Shown: positions 8,260-17,006 of the stretch, piece by piece
Layout of the letters: each line of letters starts with the position of its first letter
How positions within the stretch are numbered: position 1 is the first letter of the stretch
Origin: Halobacteriovoraceae bacterium
Lineage (GTDB): Bacteria > Bdellovibrionota > Bacteriovoracia > Bacteriovoracales > Bacteriovoracaceae
NCBI GenBank assembly: GCA_020635135.1
Contig: JACKAJ010000015.1
Coordinates: 248,001-312,000 of the forward strand
DNA length: 64,000 bases
Direction of reading: 5' to 3'
Position numbers and translations under genes: made by a program
The notes under the pieces: generated by a model
What the model saw: only the letters and a program-made list of their open reading frames with translations
Databases searched by the model: none
Told to the model about the DNA's origin: nothing

Positions 8260-10335
8260 TTATTTATAGCTTCCGATTTTTTTAATACAGTAAGTTTTTT
8301 CTTTATCATTCTTAAGATTTCTTTCGACGAGCATAATCCCTTTAATTTCAAGATCACTAACGACCACATAAGTTGATTTTAAATTTTGCTTATTGGTGTC
8401 TTCAACTTGTGTTACTTTCACTCGTAACACTTCACTCATATCATTTGATACAAACTGGTAGTCTTGAGCGGCATAGATCAGCTTTTCTGTATCTCCAATG
8501 AAAGTTGAAAACTTACCGACATTTTTTCCAACGTTGAGGCTTAAGGCCAAGACGCCAGAGTGGTTTTCAAAATCTGTAAGAGGAGCAATTTCAATATCTA
8601 CTTCGCGAAAGAGGTTAATCCCTTTAACTTTTACATCAAGAAGATCAAACTTCGAAACACGTGGATCGAGAAGATTATCATTGAGGCCAAAAGAATTATC
8701 GAGAAGACAACTTCCTAAACTCGCAGGAAGGTCTGAAATATTGCCATCAACAAGTTTCTTAAGAGCTTCAGCTTCATCATTGGCCACAACAACACTATCT
8801 GGACGCTCGATTAAAAGTGTTCCAAGTCCATCACCAACTTCAGAAGCTCCTTTGACAAGATCAGATATTTTAGCTTCTGCTTCTTTTTTAGCGTTTAGAG
8901 TTTCTTGCAACTTTGCTTGTAAACCTTCAATTTCTTTTTGAGAAAGAGTATCTTGGTTCTTTAATTCGGCTGTGATTTGCTCGATAGTCACTGTTAAAGC
9001 TTCGATTTGTGCTTTAATGCTAGCATGAGCTTGAAGTTCATTTTCAGTTGCCTTTTTATTAGCGACAGCTGTTTGAAGTTTCTCTTGAGCTCCAGCAGTT
9101 TTATTTTGAGCTTTTCCAAGTTTTTTAAGGGCGACCTCAGCATCTTTTAAGACCTGATTAGCTTCATCCATTTTGGCTTGATTGTCAGCAATCTCAGCTT
9201 TTGTCATCTTGGTATTTTGAAGTGTTTCATTTTTAAGAGCGACAACTTCTGCTCTTTTTTCTTTTACTAGAGCAAGAATCTTCTCTTGAGCTTCTTGTTC
9301 TGTTTGGGCACTTTCTAAGATCTCTTGAGCCTTCTGGATTTTTGCTTGTTTTTTAGCGGTTTCTTCTTTAACCCCAGCAAGTTCATCGAGAGCTTTTTCA
9401 GCTTCTTTGATGACTTTTTCATTAAGCTCAATTTTTCTTTGAATTTCTCTTACCTGATCTTCAGTTAAATTTTTAGCATTCACTTTTTGATCAGCAAGTT
9501 TTTGAACTTCAACATTTTTCTTTTTAACGAGAGCAAGAATCTTTTCCTGCGCTTCTTGTTCCGTTTTTGCTGTATTATAAATTTCTTGAGCTTCTGCGAT
9601 ATCGTTTTGGTATTGGGCGATATCATTTTGAACTTTGTTTAGTTTCTTTTGAGCTTTTTCAGCATCTTTTTTAGCTTGGTTAGCTTCTTTTTTCAATTTC
9701 TTTGATTTTTTGTCTGCAGCTTTTTGCTGAGCCTTCTTCTCTTTTTCAAGAGCTCTATCAGCTTCTTCTTGAGCTTGCTCAAGATCTTTCTGAGCTTTCT
9801 CTTCAGCATCAAGGATTTCCTCATCCCCGTTGTTTAAATATTTTTTAGCTTTTAAACGAAATTTATCTTTAGCCTCTTCAATTTTCTTTTCTTCTTTTTC
9901 ATTGCGAGCTTTGATATTCGCGATATAAGTTTTCTTAACAATCACTCCACGGCAATCAATATTTTGGCCATTAACAACTTTAATCCCATTGATACAATCC
10001 GGGTCATCTAAATTTCTTTTAATCAACTCTAGAGTTTCATCACCATCTTGAGTTTTTGTAATGACTAAATCAACGTAGTTATCTGTTTTTTCACTAAAAA
10101 TTCTCTCGGTAGTCACTTCGTTGCCATTACTATCGTAAGTAACAACTGGACCATTGTTGAGATCAGAATTACCTTTATCACCTTTATTTTGGGAATTGCT
10201 TGTATTCACTGGATCTACTTTTGAATTTTTAGTGTCCTTTTTAGCAAGATGAGCATTGCTGTTTTTGCTCTTGCTACAAGAGGTCGCACTAAGTGCCAAG
10301 GCCATTGCATAGATGAGGACCATTGAAGGTTTCAT
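8260..10335 (-). CDS. Coiled-coil lipoprotein with 87-residue repeats
   Basis: A 691-residue predicted lipoprotein: hydrophobic signal with Cys at 20 in ALSATSC, followed by a Ser/Asn/Lys-rich linker. Residues of about 145-520 are an almost uninterrupted Ala/Glu/Lys/Gln coiled coil. Within it a module of about 87 residues is repeated: two copies begin EQEAQEKILALVK and end near KAQEI(L/Y), and a third, decayed copy begins KKATENELQAHASIK. The C-terminal 130 residues are globular and contain two Cys, LLDNSFGLNDN and many beta-prone stretches. An envelope-spanning or scaffold role is plausible but unproven. It has its own terminator and appears monocistronic. Confidence 0.75.
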   Translation of the reverse strand: MKPSMVLIYAMALALSATSCSKSKNSNAHLAKKDTKNSKVDPVNTSNSQNKGDKGNSDLNNGPVVTYDSNGNEVTTERIFSEKTDNYVDLVITKTQDGDETLELIKRNLDDPDCINGIKVVNGQNIDCRGVIVKKTYIANIKARNEKEEKKIEEAKDKFRLKAKKYLNNGDEEILDAEEKAQKDLEQAQEEADRALEKEKKAQQKAADKKSKKLKKEANQAKKDAEKAQKKLNKVQNDIAQYQNDIAEAQEIYNTAKTEQEAQEKILALVKKKNVEVQKLADQKVNAKNLTEDQVREIQRKIELNEKVIKEAEKALDELAGVKEETAKKQAKIQKAQEILESAQTEQEAQEKILALVKEKRAEVVALKNETLQNTKMTKAEIADNQAKMDEANQVLKDAEVALKKLGKAQNKTAGAQEKLQTAVANKKATENELQAHASIKAQIEALTVTIEQITAELKNQDTLSQKEIEGLQAKLQETLNAKKEAEAKISDLVKGASEVGDGLGTLLIERPDSVVVANDEAEALKKLVDGNISDLPASLGSCLLDNSFGLNDNLLDPRVSKFDLLDVKVKGINLFREVDIEIAPLTDFENHSGVLALSLNVGKNVGKFSTFIGDTEKLIYAAQDYQFVSNDMSEVLRVKVTQVEDTNKQNLKSTYVVVSDLEIKGIMLVERNLKNDKEKTYCIKKIGSYK

Positions 10336-10502
10336 AATTAGTTCTCCTTATTTCCCATAAGTCTTTTTTAAAATAGATAGAATCAGTGTAGCGGAGATCC
10401 AGATGGGATCGTAGGTCACCCTGTAGAAGTTATGGACTTGGCTAAATTTTCGACAGTAAATTGAAAGGGGTCAAGACGCTAACCCCTTGAATTTTATAGG
10501 TT

Positions 10503-11141
10503 TTAATGAAGACTTCTTCTCAAGAATAAATTGCAAAGCCCTGCCTTAAAGGCTTGAACATGGGCCATGGCACTGGAATATTCTCCATGATCAGTAATAA
10601 AATGCTGGGCCACTTTGATAATTTCCGAGAAGTTGTTGGCACGATTGATATTGGTATCAACATAAAGATGAGGTTCAACACCTAAGTTTTCGATAGGCTT
10701 GCCTCCATGAATTTTCTTATTATAAAGAAGAGATTCAGTCATTCGAAAATAGCCATGCGAAAAATCTAAAGGGCTATAACCCACCACATTTCCACCTGCA
10801 CCCATAGTTCGTTGGCCGATAATAACTCCCAACTGGTTATTTCTCACATTGGCCATAAAAATATCTCCAGAGCTGGCTACCCCTTCGTTGGCCAAGAAAA
10901 CAAATTCAAAACCGACAGCTTCCGGGTTAGGTTTTACCTCTGTCACAATCGTCTCGAGTGAGTATGTGTGAGACATTCTTTTTCCTGCTTTGTATTCATT
11001 CATCATTTCAGTGTGCATTTTCATATAGAGCTTTTTCTCATCACCCTCTGCCTGTTGAGCCATGTAATAAAGATCTGAAAGCCAGTTGTCGTTGAGTTTA
11101 AATCGCATATCTAAGTGTTCAATGGGCTTGGGACTCATCAT
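10503..11141 (-). CDS. S41-type peptidase, C-terminal fragment (frameshifted)
   Basis: This frame holds the second half of the protease that begins at 12463. It carries the S41 catalytic-serine segment EGVASSGDIFMANVR and the following GVIIGQRTMGAGG. In Tsp/CtpA enzymes the last motif is G-x-x-T-F-G-K-G with the general-base Lys. Here the Lys position is Ala, so an S41B (tricorn-like) mechanism or loss of activity is possible. The frame is open upstream of the ATG at 11141 and reads AIESRLTKLTQ directly after the GGG motif of the other fragment. The ATG is therefore probably not a true start. One extra G in the G6 tract (11174-11179) would join both parts. Confidence 0.6.
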   Translation of the reverse strand: MMSPKPIEHLDMRFKLNDNWLSDLYYMAQQAEGDEKKLYMKMHTEMMNEYKAGKRMSHTYSLETIVTEVKPNPEAVGFEFVFLANEGVASSGDIFMANVRNNQLGVIIGQRTMGAGGNVVGYSPLDFSHGYFRMTESLLYNKKIHGGKPIENLGVEPHLYVDTNINRANNFSEIIKVAQHFITDHGEYSSAMAHVQAFKAGLCNLFLRRSLH

Positions 11142-12463
11142 TTGAGTAAGCTTAGTGAGACGAGACTCAATCGCCCCCCTCCATTATCAAGAGCATCGAC
11201 CACAATCTTTTTCACCCCTTTTTTCTTAAACTGTTCTAGAGTTGAGGCGACTTGCTTCATAATTTCGTCATCACCAGCTTCCGGACTAAAGGTATCAATT
11301 CTCCAATACCCAACTTTGGTTTTCTTACCATCAACTTCAATCGTTTCAATATAAGCAGGAAAAACATCTGATCCCTTAATCCATTCGACATTCTTAGGAA
11401 CATTTCTTTGCTGGTGCAATCGCTCCATTCCCTCAGATTTTTTTCTTTTGAGAAGTTTGTCGAGCAGTCCAGCTTCTGTCGTCATGCTTAAGAGATCTAA
11501 GTCCCTAAATGCAAAAGTTCCATTGAATCTTTCATAGTGATTAGGATTGGCATCAAAAAAGTTCAAGTAGTATTCATAGAGATTGACAGGATTTCCTGCC
11601 CGATCTTTATAGGCTACTGGAAATTCTTTCAAAACTTTTCCCGATTTATCTTTAAACTTCACATTAACAACATACTGGTTATTTTTTAGATTTTTAAGAT
11701 CGTATTCAAAATTGGCGTAATCTTGCTCAGTCCACTTAAGTTTTACAACTTCTGCATTATTTTCCATTCCACTCCGAAGAACTCGCAATTTAACGTACTC
11801 CGTATTAGGAGGAAGATCTGATAGTGAGTTTCGATGAAAAATACTATCCATAAGAAAAGTATAATTAGATTCTTTATTTCCTAGATTTCGATATTTTGTG
11901 ATGTACTGATCGATGTAATCTGTAAGAGTCATCATTTTATGCCCACCAGGACCGACGTGTTCAATATGGGTGATAACATCCCCTGGTCTAATGGGAAACT
12001 TATCAGCATTGAGAATAAGTGGGTGTATTTGAGTCACAAGATAATCATTGCCCTGTCTTCCTCCCAAGACCCCCAAATACTGCATTTTTGAAAGCCCTGG
12101 GAACGCCGTCGGAAAAAAGCTCACTGACATGTGAGCGTCTTGAAATTGAGCAAAAAAACGAGTCACTAATCGCGTAAACTCTTCTAGCCTTTGGTCTTCA
12201 GGAAGCTGAGTAATCTGAATAACTTCACGATAAAACTTTTTCTTAACAATATCGTATCCTCCCTGATTCTTAAATTTTTCTTCTAAGGCCAAGGGAGCAT
12301 AGTTACTTTCTATGTTGGCGATCAGTGAATTAAAATCAGCTTTTATTTCTTTGATGGTGAGCGGTTTGACGGGAACTGAGCGGTAGCGGCCAGTTGAATC
12401 CAGGCAGCTCAGCAAGACAAATAATAAAGACCATGAAATTAATTTCAGTAATTTTGCGATCAT
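11138..12463 (-). CDS. S41-type peptidase lipoprotein, N-terminal fragment (frameshifted)
   Basis: A 441-residue frame starting with a lipoprotein signal (LLFVLLSC, Cys at 20). The middle has a PDZ-like region (around GDVITHIEHVGPGG), and the end carries the S41 core strand KKIVVDALDNGGG, matching the family's D-x-R-x-N-x-GG motif. After GGG the frame goes out of register (RLSLVSLSLLK, stop), while the continuing sense lies in the overlapping frame to 10503. Both parts together give about 650 residues, a sensible size for an exported S41 protease. The break is at a G6 homopolymer, so sequencing error, true mutation or slippage are all possible. Confidence 0.65.
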   Translation of the reverse strand: MIAKLLKLISWSLLFVLLSCLDSTGRYRSVPVKPLTIKEIKADFNSLIANIESNYAPLALEEKFKNQGGYDIVKKKFYREVIQITQLPEDQRLEEFTRLVTRFFAQFQDAHMSVSFFPTAFPGLSKMQYLGVLGGRQGNDYLVTQIHPLILNADKFPIRPGDVITHIEHVGPGGHKMMTLTDYIDQYITKYRNLGNKESNYTFLMDSIFHRNSLSDLPPNTEYVKLRVLRSGMENNAEVVKLKWTEQDYANFEYDLKNLKNNQYVVNVKFKDKSGKVLKEFPVAYKDRAGNPVNLYEYYLNFFDANPNHYERFNGTFAFRDLDLLSMTTEAGLLDKLLKRKKSEGMERLHQQRNVPKNVEWIKGSDVFPAYIETIEVDGKKTKVGYWRIDTFSPEAGDDEIMKQVASTLEQFKKKGVKKIVVDALDNGGGRLSLVSLSLLK

Positions 12464-12488
12464 CAGTTCTTCCTTGAAACGTTATATC

Positions 12489-13532
12489 TTAATTTAATTC
12501 AATTATTGTGAAGGCGTTTTTTTCTTCTACTATTTTAAATTTAATGTCTGTTCCGGGAATAAAACTTTTAATGACTTTTTTACTCACTCCCCGGGCCTTA
12601 AGTTGCTTTTTTAACAGGCGAACTTGCCGCAATTGATTGGAGTTCTCAATTTGGGAACACACTATAAAATCGTAACTAAATTTGGTTTCTTTTAATATCC
12701 TAAAAATAATTCCACTTTTATCAACTTTACCTTCTAAATTCTTCTTATGATAAACATGAAAAATAGTAGGCATATTTCGTCGATCTTTATTGAGTTTTTG
12801 AGTTAATCGCTCAATGCTCACCTCATGACGAACATCAACATATTGATGACACCAATCTTCAGAATCAAGACTTATTGGACAAGTGGCCTGTGAAAAACAA
12901 GGATAGGCTACTTGATAATTGAGGTCATTAATAAGTTTTTCTCTTATCGCTTTAAGTTTGTGAAATACTTCATGCGTTCCTGGTTCCATAAAAAGTAGGC
13001 GCTCAGGCTTGAAGTAATCTAAAATTTTCATGAACTCACCTTCGCTCATCTCATTGAATGAATGAGTAAAGCATAAAGTGGCATTTTCTTTTCTCTCAAC
13101 ATCCCGATAATTATTTTTAAATGTCGTTTTTATATTGGGAAAATAAGTTTTAAAAATTTCGTGAGCCTGCTCAACCATGAGATCAGCAGTATCAACTCCA
13201 ATCACCTCATTTGAAAAATCAGGAAAAAATTTAAGCCAACTCACAAGAAAACTCCCTGGTCCCATTCCAATATCAATGACAGGTCCTGATTCAAAAGAAA
13301 GCCTTTGCCTTTCATAAATTCTTTTTAAGAGTTCGATTCCTTTGGGTACATTGGTCGCAAAAAAATAGTAGAGATAAGCTGAAATACCTTGTTCAGAATC
13401 GTAAAGTTCTGGGATTCGCTCTCTTTCAAAATTATAAATACGAATAAATTCTTGAAGAGTGGCCATCAACTCAGATTCTGAGCGAAAGGGATATAGGGCA
13501 ATTGAATCGAGATTTTCGCGAGTTATTTCCAA
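12489..13532 (-). CDS. Rsm22-like ribosomal small-subunit methyltransferase family protein
   Basis: A 347-residue Rossmann-fold SAM-binding protein. The glycine motif VIDIGMGPGSFL (about 85-97) and the acidic VIGVD after strand 2 are typical of class I methyltransferases. Downstream, YPCFSQATCPISLDSEDWCH (about 210-229) matches the Cys/WCH signature of the Rsm22/METTL17 family, whose members bind an iron-sulfur cluster and act on the ribosomal small subunit. The C-terminal 60 residues are basic and may bind RNA. It lies 25 bp upstream of the S41 gene and 5 bp downstream of the SDR gene, forming a minus-strand run with gltA. Family membership is fairly secure; the exact target is not. Confidence 0.65.
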   Translation of the reverse strand: MEITRENLDSIALYPFRSESELMATLQEFIRIYNFERERIPELYDSEQGISAYLYYFFATNVPKGIELLKRIYERQRLSFESGPVIDIGMGPGSFLVSWLKFFPDFSNEVIGVDTADLMVEQAHEIFKTYFPNIKTTFKNNYRDVERKENATLCFTHSFNEMSEGEFMKILDYFKPERLLFMEPGTHEVFHKLKAIREKLINDLNYQVAYPCFSQATCPISLDSEDWCHQYVDVRHEVSIERLTQKLNKDRRNMPTIFHVYHKKNLEGKVDKSGIIFRILKETKFSYDFIVCSQIENSNQLRQVRLLKKQLKARGVSKKVIKSFIPGTDIKFKIVEEKNAFTIIELN

Positions 13533-13537
13533 ATTTA

Positions 13538-14395
13538 TTATCGAGTAGAGAGTCGTTTTTTAGCTAACATTTTTTTTATAAGCCAATCTCGACAATGAAA
13601 GGGCATTATTCTGGATAGAACAAATGACAACTTAGCATCGCGACCAATGCGGTAACGAATTTTAGGTTTTGAAGATTCCACTGCATGTACCATGGCATCG
13701 CCCACCAAATCGACAGAAGCTCCTGTGTCTCGAGCATTTCTCGCACCTTCTTTGACAAGATTTAATGAACTTTCGTAAAGCTTAATTCGTTCAGGATCAA
13801 AACTTTCAACCATTTTATTGGCACTGGCCAAAGACTTATCCCAGATTGGTGTTCGAATCGTTCCGGGTTCAAGCAAAGAGACTCGAATACCAAAATCACT
13901 CAGTTCAACTCGAAGTGCATCAATCATGGCCTCCATGGCAAACTTGCTCGCACTATAGGGACCGACAAAGGGTCTGGTAAAATAACCAGACATTGAGCCA
14001 GTAAAAATGATTCGCGGATCTTTAGATTTTCTAAGTAAAGGTAAACACTCTTGAGTGACAGCAATCGGTGCAGTGACATTCACTTCAAACTGACGATTAA
14101 GTTCACTGACAGGAATAAGCTCAAGTGGACCAGCAACTACAATTCCAGCATTGTTGATTAAGACATCAAGCTGTCCACAAGTCTCTTCTATATACTGAGC
14201 AACTTCTTTTATATTTTCGGATTCAGTTACATCGAGATAAAGTGCTTGAATATTTTCATGTAAGTTATTGAGCTTTTCGAAATCTTCACTTTTCCTCACT
14301 CCTGCATAAACTTGATGCCCAAGCTTCGCTAACCTTATGGCAGCGTTTTCTCCTATTCCACTAGAAGCTCCGGCAATGAGGATAGTTTTTTTCAT
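13538..14395 (-). CDS. Short-chain dehydrogenase/reductase (SDR)
   Basis: A classical SDR of 285 residues that would oxidise or reduce a carbonyl/hydroxyl with NAD(P). The nucleotide site ILIAGASSGIGENAA lies at 5-19, LINNAG near 85, the catalytic Ser in GSMSGY near 137 and YSASK near 150. The arginine in the VYAGVRKS segment after strand 2 suggests NADP preference. It lies 6 bp downstream of gltA on the same strand and is probably co-transcribed. The closest named relatives by sequence feel are retinol/17-beta-hydroxysteroid-type SDRs, but the substrate cannot be read from the sequence. Confidence 0.8.
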   Translation of the reverse strand: MKKTILIAGASSGIGENAAIRLAKLGHQVYAGVRKSEDFEKLNNLHENIQALYLDVTESENIKEVAQYIEETCGQLDVLINNAGIVVAGPLELIPVSELNRQFEVNVTAPIAVTQECLPLLRKSKDPRIIFTGSMSGYFTRPFVGPYSASKFAMEAMIDALRVELSDFGIRVSLLEPGTIRTPIWDKSLASANKMVESFDPERIKLYESSLNLVKEGARNARDTGASVDLVGDAMVHAVESSKPKIRYRIGRDAKLSFVLSRIMPFHCRDWLIKKMLAKKRLSTR

Positions 14396-14401
14396 TGAAG
14401 A

Positions 14402-15664
14402 TTATTGATCGCTGAAATCTCTTAGCGTCTCTCCAGTGTAAATCTGACGAGGGCGACAAATTTTAAGTGAATCCCCTTCAATCATTTCTTTCCACTGAGT
14501 TAACCACCCAGGCAATCGACCAAGAGCAAACATCACTGTAAACATTGTGGTGGGTATTCCAAGAGCACGATAAATGATTCCTGAATAGAAATCTACGTTT
14601 GGAAAAAGTTTTCTTTCAACAAAATAGGGATCTTTGAGAGCCTCGGCTTCCAATCCTTTAGCGATATCAAGAACTGGATCAGAAACTCCTAGTTTTGCGA
14701 GAACTTTATCACAAGATCCCTTGATAAGTTTGGCCCGAGGATCAAAGTTTTTATAAACTCTGTGCCCAAATCCCATTAAACGAAAAGGATGTGATTTATC
14801 TTTAGCAAGTTCAATATATTTTTTGTAATCCCCACCATCAGCTTGGATAGAATCCAACATCTCAATCACAGCTTGGTTGGCCCCACCATGCAGTGGTCCC
14901 CAAAGGGCATTGATTCCAGAAGCTATGCTTGCAAAAATATTGGCCTTGCTTGATCCCACCATTCTCACAGTGGAAGCTGAACAATTTTGTTCGTGATCGG
15001 CATGCAATATCAAAAGTATATCGAGGGCCTTGGCCACGTCTTCATCTGACTTATCAAACATCAAAGAAACAAAATCTTCTGGATAATTCAGCGATGATTG
15101 TGAATTGAGCTTCATACTCCCCGAACTCACATGACGATAAATCGCAGCACTAATAACTTTGAATGCTCCCATCAATAGTGGAAGGGCTTTATTTTTTTCA
15201 TCGTCATTTAAATTTGATTTTACAAACTCGGGATAAAAACCAGAAAGGGCCGTAACCGCTGTGGCCAACATTCCCATGGGGTGAGCGTCTTTAGGAAACG
15301 CTTCAATCATTTTAATTATTTCTTTAGGGACAACACTATATTCCCCTATCTTTGCTTTAAAACCCTCGAGTTCAGATTTATTAGGACGTTTTCCATAGTA
15401 GAGAAGGTAGGAAACTTCCTCAAAACTAGACTTCTCAACGAGTTGCTCGATGGGATAACCGCGATAGCGCAAAATTCCTTTGGCCCCATTAATAAAAGTA
15501 ATTTGAGATTCACAAGAGCCTGTGTTGACGTAACCATTATCTAAAGTGATATAACCGGTTTCCGCTCGAAGATTAGAAATATCTAATCCCTTTTCGTTCT
15601 CAGTTCCCACAACAATGGGAAGTTCAACACTCTTGCCATCCAAATCCAATTTATAACTAGACAT
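14402..15664 (-). CDS. gltA: Citrate synthase (type II)
   Basis: Condenses oxaloacetate and acetyl-CoA to citrate in the TCA cycle. At about 420 residues it has the length of the bacterial hexameric type. Seen are the N-terminal beta region with GYITLDNGYVNTGSCES, and RYRGYPIEQL. The catalytic His lie in HADHEQNCSAST and WGPLHGGANQAV, and GFGHRVYKNFDPRA supplies His and Arg. The catalytic Asp lies in NVDFYSG. I chose the ATG at 15664 over a GTG two codons upstream, because GAGGAG sits at the right distance from the ATG. Upstream, TTAGAC and an AT-rich TATAT region may form the promoter (weak). Confidence 0.95.
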   Translation of the reverse strand: MSSYKLDLDGKSVELPIVVGTENEKGLDISNLRAETGYITLDNGYVNTGSCESQITFINGAKGILRYRGYPIEQLVEKSSFEEVSYLLYYGKRPNKSELEGFKAKIGEYSVVPKEIIKMIEAFPKDAHPMGMLATAVTALSGFYPEFVKSNLNDDEKNKALPLLMGAFKVISAAIYRHVSSGSMKLNSQSSLNYPEDFVSLMFDKSDEDVAKALDILLILHADHEQNCSASTVRMVGSSKANIFASIASGINALWGPLHGGANQAVIEMLDSIQADGGDYKKYIELAKDKSHPFRLMGFGHRVYKNFDPRAKLIKGSCDKVLAKLGVSDPVLDIAKGLEAEALKDPYFVERKLFPNVDFYSGIIYRALGIPTTMFTVMFALGRLPGWLTQWKEMIEGDSLKICRPRQIYTGETLRDFSDQ

Positions 15665-15670
15665 GTACAC

Positions 15671-16025
15671 TCCTCAAACCTGAAAGTTTCGCACCATGAC
15701 TTAAAAAAAGACACCTGTTTTTAAGCATTTACTAATATATATATTAATGATTGCTTCGTCTAAAAAATATAGGGCCTTTCTGACCTAGTCCCCCAAACCA
15801 ACACCTTGAATTGATTCTAAACGACACCACGGAGAGTAAGATCGGCATAAACTTACTTGATTTACATCGACTAACTTACTAAAATTAAAGAATAAAAAAT
15901 AATTCTTACATTTTCATTCTTGCAAAAAAGTTGGAACCCCTTTTGCATTTTCAAAAATCAAAATCATTTCCAAGGATTGGAAAAAAATTTTTAAAACTTC
16001 AACGACTACTTTGAGGAGGTCATCT
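15671..16025. other. Divergent intergenic region, 355 bp
   Basis: It separates gltA (minus) from the exported protein gene at 16026 (plus). It holds a 14-bp AT palindrome TAATATATATATTA (15733-15746) near the likely gltA promoter and a good sigma-54-type site at 15931-15947. No open reading frame with a credible ribosome site and no RNA gene is visible. Confidence 0.6.
15931..15947 (+). promoter_or_regulatory. Sigma-54 (RpoN) -24/-12 promoter
   Basis: TTGGAACCCCTTTTGCA keeps the invariant GG-N10-GC spacing and closely fits TTGGCAC-N4-TTGCA. Transcription would begin near 15958, about 70 nt before the GTG start at 16026. Activation would need an enhancer-binding protein; no clear upstream activator palindrome was recognised. 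Confidence 0.65.
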
Positions 16026-16907
16026 GTGCGTTTGGGCTTAAACTTAAAAAAATTTACAAACTTTCTTTTACTCAACTTTTTGCTGGGATCACTTTTTCTA
16101 GCAAGTGCCTCTTATGCTCAATATGGGTCATGGCACTCCTCTAAAAAATCGAATCCCAATCAAGGAAGTCAAATCAGATCCTATACCAATACAATTGATT
16201 CTGGTTATTTGAACATTCGACTCAACAACAACTCTCTGGGTGTGCTCGAAACAATTGACCGAAGCACCAACCAAAGACTTGATGGCCTGAACATACTTCA
16301 AGTGATTGTCAGTGCTCAAAGTCTTGATCGCAGAGGGCGTACTTCTGAACTTTCACTGCTGGTAAACAATCAGTTAGTCGACACCATTTCGAATATTTCT
16401 GATAGAAGCGAACAATTAGTTTTCGATCTCGCCTACTCACTTCGAGATAATTCTATTGGCCGGGGAATTCGCTCCCTTCAACTAGAATCCAGGGGAGAAC
16501 TCGCCATCCAAGGTCTCTCCCTAGTGGTTGAGGAACAGTCTGTGGGTCTAAAAAACCAAAGGCTCGTCGCTCGCAATATAAGTCTCGGTCGTTATTCTTC
16601 AAGTGAAGCGATTGATCTTATCGATGCCCTTCGCTTGCACCCTTCTCAGTGTCGCCGAGGCTGCGAGGTCAGTGAAATTTCGCTCAAAGTTCGAAAACTT
16701 GGATATGGAATTGAACGCACAGTCCTGACTGTTTCTGCAAGTGGCGAAGGAGCTCTTAAACATATTCATTTATCGGGTAGGTATGGATCTTATTCAACTC
16801 GCGAAGATATTTACCTGAGAAGAGGAGTAGATCTTGAAGACATCAAACTTACCGCTCGTGGCGGTGTCGAAATAGAGGAAATCGTGGTCATTCTAGATGA
16901 GTTCTAA
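16026..16907 (+). CDS. Exported two-domain protein under sigma-54-type promoter
   Basis: A 293-residue protein of unknown function. The start is taken as GTG at 16026, because a strong GAGGAGG (16013-16019) lies six bases before it; the TTG further upstream overlaps that site. The signal peptide runs to LASASYA|QYG. The mature protein seems to contain two related beta-rich units. One, at about residues 75-180, ends in a GELAIQGLSLVVEE-type strand. The other, at about 185-293, ends GGVEIEEIVVILDE. Both have a central R(R/G)GR or CRRGCE turn. The second has two Cys in QCRRGC. It is followed at once by a strong terminator, so it is a single-gene unit. Confidence 0.7.
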   Translation: MRLGLNLKKFTNFLLLNFLLGSLFLASASYAQYGSWHSSKKSNPNQGSQIRSYTNTIDSGYLNIRLNNNSLGVLETIDRSTNQRLDGLNILQVIVSAQSLDRRGRTSELSLLVNNQLVDTISNISDRSEQLVFDLAYSLRDNSIGRGIRSLQLESRGELAIQGLSLVVEEQSVGLKNQRLVARNISLGRYSSSEAIDLIDALRLHPSQCRRGCEVSEISLKVRKLGYGIERTVLTVSASGEGALKHIHLSGRYGSYSTREDIYLRRGVDLEDIKLTARGGVEIEEIVVILDEF

Positions 16908-16934
16908 AGGGACTCATCGTACTCCAAATCTCAC

Positions 16935-16975
16935 GCGTTCAGGGCCATAAAGACGGCCGGCCCTGGACGCCTTTT
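16935..16975 (+). terminator. Rho-independent terminator
   Basis: GCGTTCAGGGCC (16935-16946) pairs with GGCCCTGGACGC (16959-16970) over 12 positions with one G-T wobble. The loop is 12 nt, and CTTTT follows. It lies 27 bp after the exported-protein gene ending at 16907 and isolates it from sfsA. Confidence 0.8.
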
Positions 16976-17006
16976 CAATTGCATTCATCTGTTTTAAAAA
17001 CACTTC

